Source: Pseudanabaena sp. PCC 7367
GTDB taxonomy: Bacteria > Cyanobacteriota > Cyanobacteriia > Pseudanabaenales > Pseudanabaenaceae
Direction of reading: 5' to 3'
DNA length: 64,000 nt
NCBI RefSeq assembly: GCF_000317065.1
Contig: NC_019701.1
Span: 1,550,001-1,614,000, forward strand
In this document: positions 36,153 through 45,600 of the stretch, in pieces
How positions within the stretch are numbered: the first letter of the stretch is position 1
How the letters are laid out: the number at the start of each line of letters is the position of its first letter
Notes under the pieces: model-generated
What the model was told of the DNA's origin: nothing
Seen by the model: only the letters and a program-made list of their open reading frames with translations
The model's database searches: none
Position numbers and translations under genes: made by a program

Positions 36153-37202
36153 CTAAATTAAATCCCAGTTCAAAGGCGTTCCTCTGGCGATATTACAAGC
36201 AGCGGTTTTACCAAGAAATTGATCTATGTGCTTTGGGGCCAGACCATAACCAGGGCGAATCGATCGAATATTTTGGGTAGTAAATGTTTCGCCAGCTTTG
36301 ATGTCCTCAGTCACATAGAGCGATCGCCGAAAAACCCGCGAACCTTGTTCGGCTGCCAACGAGCCATAGACAACCTGGCCTAAAGCCTGCCAGGCGCGTT
36401 CACTTTCGCTCACCAATTGCTGCATTTCTGCTACTTCCAGCGAGAAAGCTGCATCAACGCCCCCGTCAGCTCTAGAGAGGGTGAAATGTTTTTCAATCAG
36501 GGTTGCGCCCAAGGCCACACTGGCCACCGCTACACCAATTCCCAGGGTATGATCGGAAAGCCCCACCTGTACACCGAAAAGTTCGCGCAGATGAGGAATT
36601 GTGAGCAGGTTTGAATTGGTAGGAAGGGAAGGATAGGTGCTGGTGCATTTAAGCAAAATCAAATCACGCCCGCCAGCATTGCGGAAGGCACAGACCATCT
36701 CATCCATTTCGGCGATCGTGGCCATGCCAGTTGAAATAATCGTTGGTTTACCAGTGCTGGCAACTTTCTGAATCAGGGCTAGATCGATATTCTCAAAAGA
36801 GGCGATCTTATAACAAGGCACGTTGATAGCTTCTAGAAAGTCAACGGCAGAAGGATCAAAGGGGCTACTAAAACCAATCATGCCCAATTCGCGGCAACGC
36901 TTGAAAATTGGTTCGTGCCATTCCCAGGGCGTATGGGCTTTTTGATAAAGCTGATAGAGGGAATTCCCTTGCCATAAACTCTGAGGATCATCAATCAAGA
37001 ATTCACCGGTATCCAGATTAATCGTCATGGTATCGGCAGTATAGGTTTGCAGCTTCAGGGCATGGGCTCCCGACTTGGCCGCTGCCTCAACGATCGCCAA
37101 AGCTCGCTCTAGCGAATGATTATGATTGCCAGACATTTCCGCCACCACCAGGGGAGGATGTTGAGAGCCAATTTTATGGCCTTGGATCACGATTTCCTGC
37201 AT
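36153..37202 (-). CDS. pseI: Pseudaminic acid synthase (NeuB/PseI family)
   Basis: A 349-residue enzyme that condenses a 6-carbon aminosugar with phosphoenolpyruvate to make a nine-carbon sialic-acid-like sugar. The TIM barrel begins VVAEMSGNHNHSLERALAIV and continues GAHALKLQTYTADTMT, GFSSPFDPSAVDFLEAINVP, YKIASFENIDLALIQKVAS, STGMATIAEMDEMV, KCTSTYPSLPTNSNL and GLSDHTLGIGVAVASVALGA. A C-terminal SAF (antifreeze-like) domain follows (about 285-349, RRSLYVTEDIKAGETFT). SGNHNHSLERAL and LKLQTYTADT favour PseI over NeuB or LegI. No other pseudaminate genes are in the window. Confidence 0.9.
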   Translation of the reverse strand: MQEIVIQGHKIGSQHPPLVVAEMSGNHNHSLERALAIVEAAAKSGAHALKLQTYTADTMTINLDTGEFLIDDPQSLWQGNSLYQLYQKAHTPWEWHEPIFKRCRELGMIGFSSPFDPSAVDFLEAINVPCYKIASFENIDLALIQKVASTGKPTIISTGMATIAEMDEMVCAFRNAGGRDLILLKCTSTYPSLPTNSNLLTIPHLRELFGVQVGLSDHTLGIGVAVASVALGATLIEKHFTLSRADGGVDAAFSLEVAEMQQLVSESERAWQALGQVVYGSLAAEQGSRVFRRSLYVTEDIKAGETFTTQNIRSIRPGYGLAPKHIDQFLGKTAACNIARGTPLNWDLI

Positions 37203-37525
37203 ATGCTCGGCACCTTACCAAATTTAATTAATACTGCGATCGATTGCGATCGATCAAACCACTATCTCATTCTCGCCGGGATAGCGTTACTCTATACCAG
37301 TAAGACTCTGCTCCTATATATATAGACGGTGGCTAATTCTGTGACGGTAGGCTCCGAGAATCATGATAAGTAATGATTACCGATTTGATTGTTTAGACAC
37401 CTAGACACCTAGCTCTGGATTGCAATTCCTGATCGCTAAATTGCTCAAGTGGCAGATTATAGTTACTTTATAGTTACTTAGGATCGCAGGTGAAAATGTA
37501 CCAACGGGCGATCGGCTCAAATATT
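37203..37525. other. Intergenic region upstream of pseI
   Basis: A 323-bp stretch with a TA-rich run near 37314-37324 and an 8-bp tandem repeat, TAGACACC at 37394-37401 and 37402-37409. It should hold the pseI promoter. No gene was recognised. Confidence 0.4.
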
Positions 37526-38011
37526 TTAAATATAAAGCTTTTGATTTTGTCTGGCGGCAGTTTCCCAAACCAGTTTAGTTTTGCCTTCATGGCCATGAAT
37601 ATTTTGAATATCCTCATAACTGGGGTACCAAAAATCCGAGAAAGGACATACCAACCAGTTGAGAATACACCAGCCATTGCTGAATTCAATTCCCTCTGCC
37701 ACAAAACCAGTACCACTCAGGCCATTTACGTCTTCAGTTCGCTCTAGGAAAAAAGTGCGTGGTGCTCGACGCTTAAATGGTAATTGGTCAATAAATACAA
37801 TCTTGCGCTTACCATTCTGGCCATGAATTTTTTCTACGCCATCCAGGTCTGGGTGGCCACCATGCACAAAGGAACCGCTGAGCCAAATTAGCACCGTTCT
37901 TCCATTGGCTAATACTGCCCCTTCAGCGACAATGCCATGATTGAGGCTGGCTTGTAAATCAGGGTCACTATCAATTAGGTAAAAGGGTCTGATTTGTGCT
38001 CTACTCAACAT
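37526..38011 (-). CDS. Small protein with two tandem copies of an uncharacterised domain
   Basis: A 161-residue protein made of two related halves. The first reads GIVAEGAVLANGRTVLIWL, then VEKIHGQNGKRKIVFID; the second GFVAEGIEFSNGWCILNWL, then IQNIHGHEGKTKLVWE. The FFLERTEDVNGLSGTGFVAE type of domain is a short uncharacterised family I have seen mainly as single-copy proteins. The alternation of beta strands with the IHGH(E/Q)GK turn suggests a small beta fold. No enzyme motif or signal is visible. It is 323 bp upstream of pseI on the same strand, so they are probably separate units. Function unknown. Confidence 0.75.
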   Translation of the reverse strand: MLSRAQIRPFYLIDSDPDLQASLNHGIVAEGAVLANGRTVLIWLSGSFVHGGHPDLDGVEKIHGQNGKRKIVFIDQLPFKRRAPRTFFLERTEDVNGLSGTGFVAEGIEFSNGWCILNWLVCPFSDFWYPSYEDIQNIHGHEGKTKLVWETAARQNQKLYI

Positions 38012-38851
38012 TAACTATCTCTTATCAATTACGACTCGACTGGCTTAATCTTTGGCAAGAGCCATTGTCTGAACTTGATTGCGTCTCAAAGTTCCGATCG
38101 CCTAAATTCCAAAGTGAGCTAGAGTAATGAGATGATTGCCTGAGCTAATATATATCCTGATTCCCAGTCAGATGATTGACTGTTATATTAACTGTTTCGG
38201 CGCTACTTTGTTTCCCTATTGGCATTTTATAACTGCGTCGCTAGTTGATTTGGCCTGAATCAGGATATTTTGTGAGGCGTTGCACATTGGTGGGATGATT
38301 TAACAATTAAGCGATCGGTCAGACTGACATCATATACATATTTGATGTTTTTGCCGATGGCATTTTCATCCCTGGATTATGCAATCTCTTTTGTTAAGTA
38401 TGCTTAATCTATCTTGACTTATATACTTTGACTCATATACTCACATTTTGTTGCACTGACAATTACTTGACTTTAATAGCTGTAATAACGGCTTAATTCT
38501 TATCGATAATTAGCTTATTGCGATCTGATTGCCAGTTAAAGCTTAACTTTCACCGAATCTTGGGCTGAGATGATTTCAGGGAGGCGCAGAGGTTAGAATC
38601 TCTGGATTTAAGCTTAATTAGTTGAGCTAATCTGCTCACTCAAACATGATTGGTAATTTGCATCCATGCTATACCTAAAGTTAAAGAGCATCAGGCTGAA
38701 TCTTGAGCCGTAATCTGATACTTTTGGATTAGATATTTTACTTGTGGATTAAATATTTGCTTTTTAAATTTTATTTAATCATAACCAGATCACCTCAAAA
38801 CTTGACCTGGATGAGTTTATTTCGATAATGTAGTTATTTTGGTTACTGGAT
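38012..38851. other. Divergent intergenic region upstream of the Mla-type ABC gene
   Basis: An 840-bp AT-rich spacer. It contains a perfect 6-bp inverted repeat, CAGTCA (38165-38170) and TGACTG (38177-38182). No coding frame with a plausible start, and no tRNA or known small RNA, was recognised on either strand. Confidence 0.4.
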
Positions 38852-39655
38852 ATGGCTACAGCTAGCAAACCAAAGCCTCTCATAGAACTAAAGCAAATTT
38901 CCAAAAGCTTTGGTGCTTCTAATCTGGTACTAGATGGTGTTGACTTAGAATTCTATCCCGGTGAAGCAGTTGCGATCATTGGACCTTCGGGAACTGGCAA
39001 ATCAACGATTCTGCGGATTGTAAGTGGCCTATTGGAGCCCGATCGCGGTGAAGTATTGATCAATGGTAAACCGTTGCGCGGTATTGCTGGCGAAGGCGGT
39101 GATATTCAAGTGGGGATGGTGTTTCAGCAAGCTGCCCTGTTTGACTCGCTCACTGTTGCGGAGAATGTGGGGTTTTCGCTGCTCGAACATTCCCATTTGC
39201 CCAGAAAGGAAGTGGCTGAAATTGTGGCCGATAAGCTGCGCCTGGTGGGGATGCCCAATGTTAGCGATCGCTATCCCAGTGAGCTATCCGGTGGGATGCG
39301 CAAGCGGGTTAGTTTTGCCAGGGCGATCGTCGAAGAACCCGATAGCAAGCAGAAGCAGAAAAAGATTTTATTATATGATGAGCCGACCGCAGGATTAGAT
39401 CCAGTTGCCTCAACGGTGATTGAAGATCTGATTCGATCGCTACGTGCCTCACAATGTGATAGCTATATTATAGTTTCACACCAACACAGCACCATTCGCC
39501 GGACAGCCGATCGGATCGTGATGTTACATGGTGGTAAGGTAAAGTGGCAAGGCTCAGTAGATGAGATTGACACTACTGATAATCCCTACGTGCGGCAATT
39601 TTTTAGTGGTAGCAAGGATGGCCCAATTCAGATTGTTGTTGAGGAGAATTCTTGA
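38852..39655 (+). CDS. ABC transporter ATPase, MlaF-type (lipid transport)
   Basis: A 267-residue ATPase of the MlaF/Ttg2A group, which powers lipid transfer between the inner and outer membranes with an MlaE permease and MCE protein. It has Walker A GPSGTGKS (44-51), a Q-loop MVFQQAALFDSLT (about 89-101), signature ELSGGMRKRVSFARAI (about 144-159), Walker B ILLYDEPTAGLDPV with Glu177, and the switch IIVSHQHS. In the Mla group GMRKR follows LSGG, as here. The stop codon is 2 nt before the ATG of the MCE gene, so they form an operon. The permease subunit is not encoded next to them. Confidence 0.93.
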   Translation: MATASKPKPLIELKQISKSFGASNLVLDGVDLEFYPGEAVAIIGPSGTGKSTILRIVSGLLEPDRGEVLINGKPLRGIAGEGGDIQVGMVFQQAALFDSLTVAENVGFSLLEHSHLPRKEVAEIVADKLRLVGMPNVSDRYPSELSGGMRKRVSFARAIVEEPDSKQKQKKILLYDEPTAGLDPVASTVIEDLIRSLRASQCDSYIIVSHQHSTIRRTADRIVMLHGGKVKWQGSVDEIDTTDNPYVRQFFSGSKDGPIQIVVEENS

Positions 39656-39657
39656 TC

Positions 39658-40911
39658 ATGCGCAGTAGATTTTTCCGAGAAAGTACACTGGGTATTTTTA
39701 TTCTGGTGGTCTTGGGAGCATTGGCTGGGGTTCTGCTCTGGCAAAGAGGACTCCGCCTTGGTGGTAGGGGTTTTTCATTCACGATCGAACTAGAAGATGC
39801 CAGTGGCCTGGATGTGGGCTCACCGCTGCGCTATCGTGGCATTCAGGTTGGTTCGGTCAAGGGCGTGGAAGCTGCTACGGGCAAAGTGCGGGTGAATGTG
39901 GAAGTAGATGATTCTGACCTGGCGATGCCAGTGGATTCAGTGATTGAAACCAATCAAAGTGGCTTTCTGGCCAGTACCGCGATCGATATTTTCCCGCAAA
40001 CCGACCTTGATAGCGCTCCCGATCTCGATCCCCTGGCACAAGATTGCAACAGCGATCTAATTATTTGCCAAGGTAGCGTTGTGTTTGGTACTACAGGCGT
40101 TGATTTCACCAAACTGCTACGGGATAGCACCGAGGCGTTAGAGCGGTTTGGCGATGAAGAATTTTTAGGCAATTTGAATAGCACCCTGCTCAGCATTACG
40201 GCGGCGGCAGATGATATCGCGGCTCTGGCTCGCAGTGCCAATAACACGATCGTTGATTTTGATGTGCCGATCACCGAGTTCGCTGATTCAGCCGCAGCAA
40301 TTACCAGGGCTGCCGATCAGGTTAGTTTGGCGGCGACTAGTGCCGATAGTTTGATTCTGGAAAATAAAGAACAACTAGCCCAAACCCTCGATAGCATTAG
40401 TGCAGCTTCAGAGGAAGCACAACGGTTGATCGCCAGTGCCCAGCCACTTTTGGATGATGGTCAGTTATCGGCAAACCTAAAGGAGCTATCCAGCAATGCG
40501 GCGCAAACGGCAGCTAATCTGCGGGAGCTATCGGATCAAATTAATGACCCGAATACAATCATTGCATTGCGTGAAACCCTCGATTCGGCTAGGGCTACCT
40601 TTGCCAACACGCAGAAAATTACCGCTGATTTGGATGAGCTAACTGGCGATCCGCGCTTCCGAGATAACATCCGTAGTCTGGTGGATGGCTTGAGTGGTTT
40701 GTTGTCTTCCGCTGAGGAGATTGAGTTGCTGCCGGCGACAATTTTGCCGGAGGAGCTGGAGTTGGATAATGTGGCCAAGCTGAAATCTGGGCTGAAGCTA
40801 GCTACGCCTGATGAAATAGATCAATTAACTGAGTTTGAAACTCAAAAAATCAATAACGATACGCCGGATACCAGCCAATCGCCAGCAATCAAATTAGATG
40901 AAGTGGAATAG
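39658..40911 (+). CDS. MlaD/MCE-domain lipid transport protein
   Basis: About 417 residues: one N-terminal transmembrane helix (about 8-27), an MCE domain (about 37-115) beginning FSFTIELEDASGLDVGSPLR with YRGIQVGSVKGVE, then a long helical periplasmic region rich in Ala/Asp/Ser. In plant and cyanobacterial relatives (TGD2-type) this part forms a hexameric tunnel that shuttles phospholipid. A Cys pair (DCNSDLIICQ, about 129-138) may form a disulfide. GAGGAG at 39641-39646 lies 11 nt before the ATG chosen here; a TTG at 39652 overlapping the ABC stop is an alternative. It is translationally linked to the upstream ATPase. Confidence 0.9.
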   Translation: MRSRFFRESTLGIFILVVLGALAGVLLWQRGLRLGGRGFSFTIELEDASGLDVGSPLRYRGIQVGSVKGVEAATGKVRVNVEVDDSDLAMPVDSVIETNQSGFLASTAIDIFPQTDLDSAPDLDPLAQDCNSDLIICQGSVVFGTTGVDFTKLLRDSTEALERFGDEEFLGNLNSTLLSITAAADDIAALARSANNTIVDFDVPITEFADSAAAITRAADQVSLAATSADSLILENKEQLAQTLDSISAASEEAQRLIASAQPLLDDGQLSANLKELSSNAAQTAANLRELSDQINDPNTIIALRETLDSARATFANTQKITADLDELTGDPRFRDNIRSLVDGLSGLLSSAEEIELLPATILPEELELDNVAKLKSGLKLATPDEIDQLTEFETQKINNDTPDTSQSPAIKLDEVE

Positions 40912-41018
40912 ACTCCTGTTTAAACCGATGAATAACTGAGCAGAATTTCTATATTTACACCTCATTATTTACACCTCATTAATAAATATTTTGGCGATCT
41001 ATTTTGGCGATCGGCGGT

Positions 41019-42299
41019 CTACAACTTTGGTACACCCCAAATATTGATCAGATCGTCTTCACCACCACTGGCGATCGTCTGGCCATCTTTACTAATCGCA
41101 ATTTTGTTAATCAGATCGCTATGGCCGCGCAGCGTGGTTAGTTCCTGGTAGGTTTCTAAATCCCACACCTTAATCATCTTATAGCTGGCGCTGACCAGGG
41201 TTTTGCCATCCTGGGCGATCGCCAAGGACTTCACCCAGCCTTTATGGCCATCCAGGGTTTTAATTTTTTCACCGGTCACCAAGTCCCACAGCATAATTCT
41301 GCTATCAAGGCTACCGCTGGCCAGGGTTTTGCCATCCGGAGTGATCGCAAAGGACAGCACCCGCGCCGAATGGCCAATGAATGTATGCAACAGGTCAAAG
41401 GTGTGTAAATCCCAGATTTTAATCGTGGTATCCCAACTACAACTAGCCACAAACCTACCGTCGGGGCTGAGCGCCACCGCATCCACCAGATTAGTATGAC
41501 CACGCAAAATTTTAATGATCTGGCCTTGTCTGACATTCCAGATCTTGATTGTGGTGTCCTGACTACCGCTGATGATATGTTCACCATCGGGGGAGATCGC
41601 CACAGAGTTGACATAGCCGGTATGACCACTGAGGCATTTAATTTGATTGCCGTTGGCCAAATGCCAGATTCTGATTGTGCGATCGCGGCTGCCACTGACC
41701 AGAAACTTGCCGCCAGGACTGAGGGCGATCGCGGTCACCTTGGCGGTATGGCCGCGTAGAATTTGATGGCAGCGACCAGCAACTAAATCCCAGATCCGGA
41801 TCGTGTGATCTTCACCGCAGCTAATGAGCTGATTGCCGTCTGGAGTGATCTCTAGATCGCTGATTGGTCGGTTATGGCCATTGAATTGATCAACACAGTC
41901 AAATAGATCATATTTGCGATATTCAGTCAAAGTAGCCTGAATCTCTGGCAAGAGTTGACTTTGATCGCAATTACTCAAAATCAATCGGGCAGCACGTTGT
42001 ACCTTAATCGAGCGATCGCCCAGGGCTTGGCTAATTAACTCTAAACCTGGTTGGTCGTAGTTTAATGCTGCTTTGAGCGCATTGATCCGCTGCGCCACGA
42101 TCGCACTGCCGAGGCGACTTTTGATCCCTTGCAGCCCACCCAAAATCACCCCTGTTTCGGGCAGGGGGGCTTGACCACCCAGAATTACGTCATGTTTACC
42201 TGGTTGGCTGGGCGATCGCTTGGGTTTACGGCTGGCCAGCTCAACTACATGTAACTCAAAATCCCCAAGCAATGATTCTGGCAATGATTTAGAGATCAA
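41019..42299 (-). CDS. WD40-repeat protein
   Basis: A 426-residue protein. Residues 1-135 form a helical region that includes a HEAT-like QGIKSRLGSAIVAQRINALK segment. The rest is a seven-bladed WD40 propeller (about 138-426), with repeated GH-(20-24 residues)-SPDG...SGS.D.TIKIW units such as LRGHTNLVDAVALSPDGRFV and DGKTLASGSLDSRIMLWDL. WD40 propellers serve as protein-docking platforms; the partner is unknown. No enzymatic domain or signal peptide is fused. The start is a TTG at 42299 preceded by GGGGA; no ATG occurs until well inside the propeller. Confidence 0.9.
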   Translation of the reverse strand: MISKSLPESLLGDFELHVVELASRKPKRSPSQPGKHDVILGGQAPLPETGVILGGLQGIKSRLGSAIVAQRINALKAALNYDQPGLELISQALGDRSIKVQRAARLILSNCDQSQLLPEIQATLTEYRKYDLFDCVDQFNGHNRPISDLEITPDGNQLISCGEDHTIRIWDLVAGRCHQILRGHTAKVTAIALSPGGKFLVSGSRDRTIRIWHLANGNQIKCLSGHTGYVNSVAISPDGEHIISGSQDTTIKIWNVRQGQIIKILRGHTNLVDAVALSPDGRFVASCSWDTTIKIWDLHTFDLLHTFIGHSARVLSFAITPDGKTLASGSLDSRIMLWDLVTGEKIKTLDGHKGWVKSLAIAQDGKTLVSASYKMIKVWDLETYQELTTLRGHSDLINKIAISKDGQTIASGGEDDLINIWGVPKL

Positions 42300-42633
42300 G
42301 GTTATCCCCAGTGCTTTAATTTCACTTTAAAAGTTCAAGCTAAATATGAATCAAATAACTCAAATTAAATTGATCATGCCAGGTATGCTGCTTCAACTCT
42401 AGTTCTTCTGGGCAGAGATTAATAGTGGTAGTCAACCAATCTTTTGCTTACAAAGATAAGGGATGAGGATATGAATATAGCAGCTTGAGTCTGATAGATC
42501 TTTGCAACCCTCTTCCTGATTGAGGATCGCCTGAGAACCCGCCTGCGACCTCAGTGCTTGTTTCTCCTTGAGCTAAGGCCAAAATAGCGATCGCCCATGA
42601 CAAAATATCCAAAATAAGACTTTGGTAACAGCT
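42300..42633. other. Spacer between the CheA-type gene and the WD40 gene
   Basis: A 334-bp region between two minus-strand genes. It includes several short CGATCGC-like elements but no coding frame, clear terminator hairpin or repeat that I can support. Confidence 0.35.
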
Positions 42634-45600
42634 TTATTGATTGTCCTGAGCAATTAACTTCTTCAACGTGTCCACCAGGGTTTTCTCTTGGTAGGGCTTA
42701 GTAAAATATTCCGTTGCGCCCAGGTTCATCGCCAATTGACGATGCTTATCTCCACTCCGCGAAGTCAGCATCACGATCGGCAACTGATCATAACCACGAT
42801 CGGCACGTAGATTCGCCAATAGTCCATAGCCATCCAGACGTGGCATTTCAATGTCACTCACGATCGCATCAACCTTGAGCCCAGCCCGCAGCTTGCTCAA
42901 AGCATCTTCACCATCCTTGGCCTGTTCGGTGTGAAACCCTGCCCTACCCAGAGTCAATGCTAGATAGCGGCGCACATTCACCGAATCATCGATTACCAGC
43001 ACAGCGGTGCGACTTGGTTTAGGAGTAGCTGGGGTGGGAGTCGTTTCCTGGGGTTGAGGTTGTGCTACTTGGCCTTGCTCTTGCTCTAAAGCAGGCATAA
43101 TTTGCCGCTCATCGGCCGCTTCTGCCGCAACTTCGATTGGTTCCGGTTGCAGCCAATTGAGAATCTCTTGGGGGTTGAGTAGGGGCACTGCCTGACCACT
43201 GCCAGAAATAATACAACCGCTAAAGCACTTAGGCAGAGGAATATCGCTTTCCACATGGCGAATGCTGGCATCCTGTTCACCCCAGCAACAATCGACCGCG
43301 ATCGCCACCATTTCCTGGCCAATTTGGCAAATCACCATCGCCGGAGCCTTGGCAAAGGGTTTGTCCTGGGCATGGCTATCATACAAACCGCGATTGAAGT
43401 GGAGATAATTATTTAGATCGATCGTGGCAATTGGTTCTGGGTGACCAGACCATTTAAACTGTTGTCGATCGGTTTCTGGGGTTTGGGTGTTTTGCCCTTG
43501 TGCATCTTCTGTGGGAGCAATCTCATTTCCCTCAGCTTCATTAGATTCGTTAGGTTCATTAATCTGAGTGAGCGTTGGTTGGGTTAAAACTAGCTGCTCT
43601 GGTTCATAGGGCACAATTTCTTTAATAATTGCTGTCGGCATCGCCATAAACATATTATTGGCTTCAATCAACAGGGTTTGCACCGAGGCCAGGGTATTAG
43701 TGAAGGTGATCGTAAAGGTGCTGCCCAGTCCTTCTTTGGTATCAGCTTTGATCTCAGCACCAATTTGCTTGAGGTTGGTGCGTACCACATCCATCCCCAC
43801 ACCGCGACCAGACAGAGAAGTTACCTTTTCGGCGGTACTAAAACCGGGTTCAAAAATAACCGTGAGTAGTTTTTCCTGGGGAATTTCATCTACTTGATCC
43901 CCATCCATATTTGCGGCGATCGCTGCCTGGCGGACTTTCTCACGGATTTTGTTGATATTAATGCCGCGCCCATCATCGCCGATCGTAATTGTGGTGGTAT
44001 TGTTCTCGCTGACTGCCCTAATGAATATTTTGCCCGTATCTGGCTTGTTGTAATGAATGCGGGTGCGCCGATCTTCAATGCCGTGGTCAAAACAGTTGCG
44101 CACAAGATGATTGAGTGGATCGGTGAGTGCCTCTAGGATCGCCCGATCGATCAGCAGATCGCCCCCTTCGACTTCTAATTCCACCTGCTTACCATGTTGC
44201 AATGAAAGACTGCGCAACATGCGTGGGAATCTGCTTACAATATCCGAAAGCGGCCGCATCCGTGCCTGAATGATTTTAGTTTGTAGTTGTTTAAACGACC
44301 TGCCCAGATCGCTGGCTCCTTGTTCTGCCTCTGCCAAACTGAGATTAATATCTTCTTTAACTTCTTCCAGCTTCACGATCGTCTCGATGATGCTGGCCAC
44401 CAGGGTATGCAGTTCCCCATAGCGATCCATTTCTAAGCGATCGAATTCTGCGGTATAGTTTTCTGCATCGTTGGATTCTGCTTCTAAATCAGCACCGCTA
44501 TCATTAGCTTGACCTATTTCACTTGCTTGCGCTAATTGCTCTGCTTGATCAAGGCTGAAATTAGCTGCCGGGCGGTCTAGGTCTAATAGGACTGACGGTG
44601 TATTGCTGCTCTCATGTCTATTATTGATTAAACTGAGCTTGTCATAGAGGGCATGGACAGATACATCAGATTCATCCAGTTCTTGAATCCGTTGGGATAA
44701 GACCGCATATAGTTCGCGCAGGCGACGCAATTGTGATTCCAGGATATTGCGCTCAACCGTAATTTGATCGGATAGATCATTCATCTCCTCCAATCGACTG
44801 ATCGGTAGGCGGATGCTGGTTTCTTTGAGATAAACCGATACCAATTCAGTTTTTGATTCCAGTTTGGATTGCAAGATTGCCGCCGCATTTTCGCCGTCCT
44901 TACTGGCATCTAGATCCTCAAATAGATCGAGGAGAGTGTCGGCCACCAATGAGGATTCTGGCGATTCAGAAGCAGTGGTCGGGCTGTCTTCTTCGCTTTC
45001 ATTCACATAGGCAGAGAAAAAGTCAGTGCGCTTATGCTTGGGCTTGGTTGATGCTGAAGTTGATGGCGAAGCTGCTGCTGTGATTTCTGGTGGCCGATCG
45101 GCTGACTCCAAATCATCCCCATCATGATCATCATCCGGGGCAGCGATCGCATTGTTGGTTAAATCATCTAGATTATCACTATCATCGGTGGCAGAATCTG
45201 ATTCAGTGGTGGTGGGAACGTCAATCAAACCTGTTTCAGATCGCGCGGCACGATCGGTTGATTCGTCTGGATTAGCTAGATCTAACAAGTTGTTTGATTC
45301 CGGCCAATCTAAGGGTGAGTCATCTAGATCGATCGATAAGTCCAAATCCTCAGCATCAATCCCCTGCCATTGCTCGCCATCGCTATCTATAGCTAGATCA
45401 TTATCTAGAGCATCGATATCTAGAGCATCGATCGCCTCACTGGCGGTAATATTGGTGGCGCTGGACGCTAGATTAGGCTCAAGATTGCCGAATAAATCCT
45501 CCTCTGCCCAGGATTGGCTGGCTGGCTCAGGGATGTCCTGACGATCTGTACGATCTGTCTCTGTTACGGCGATAGAATCAGGAGCATTGGGATTAGGTTT

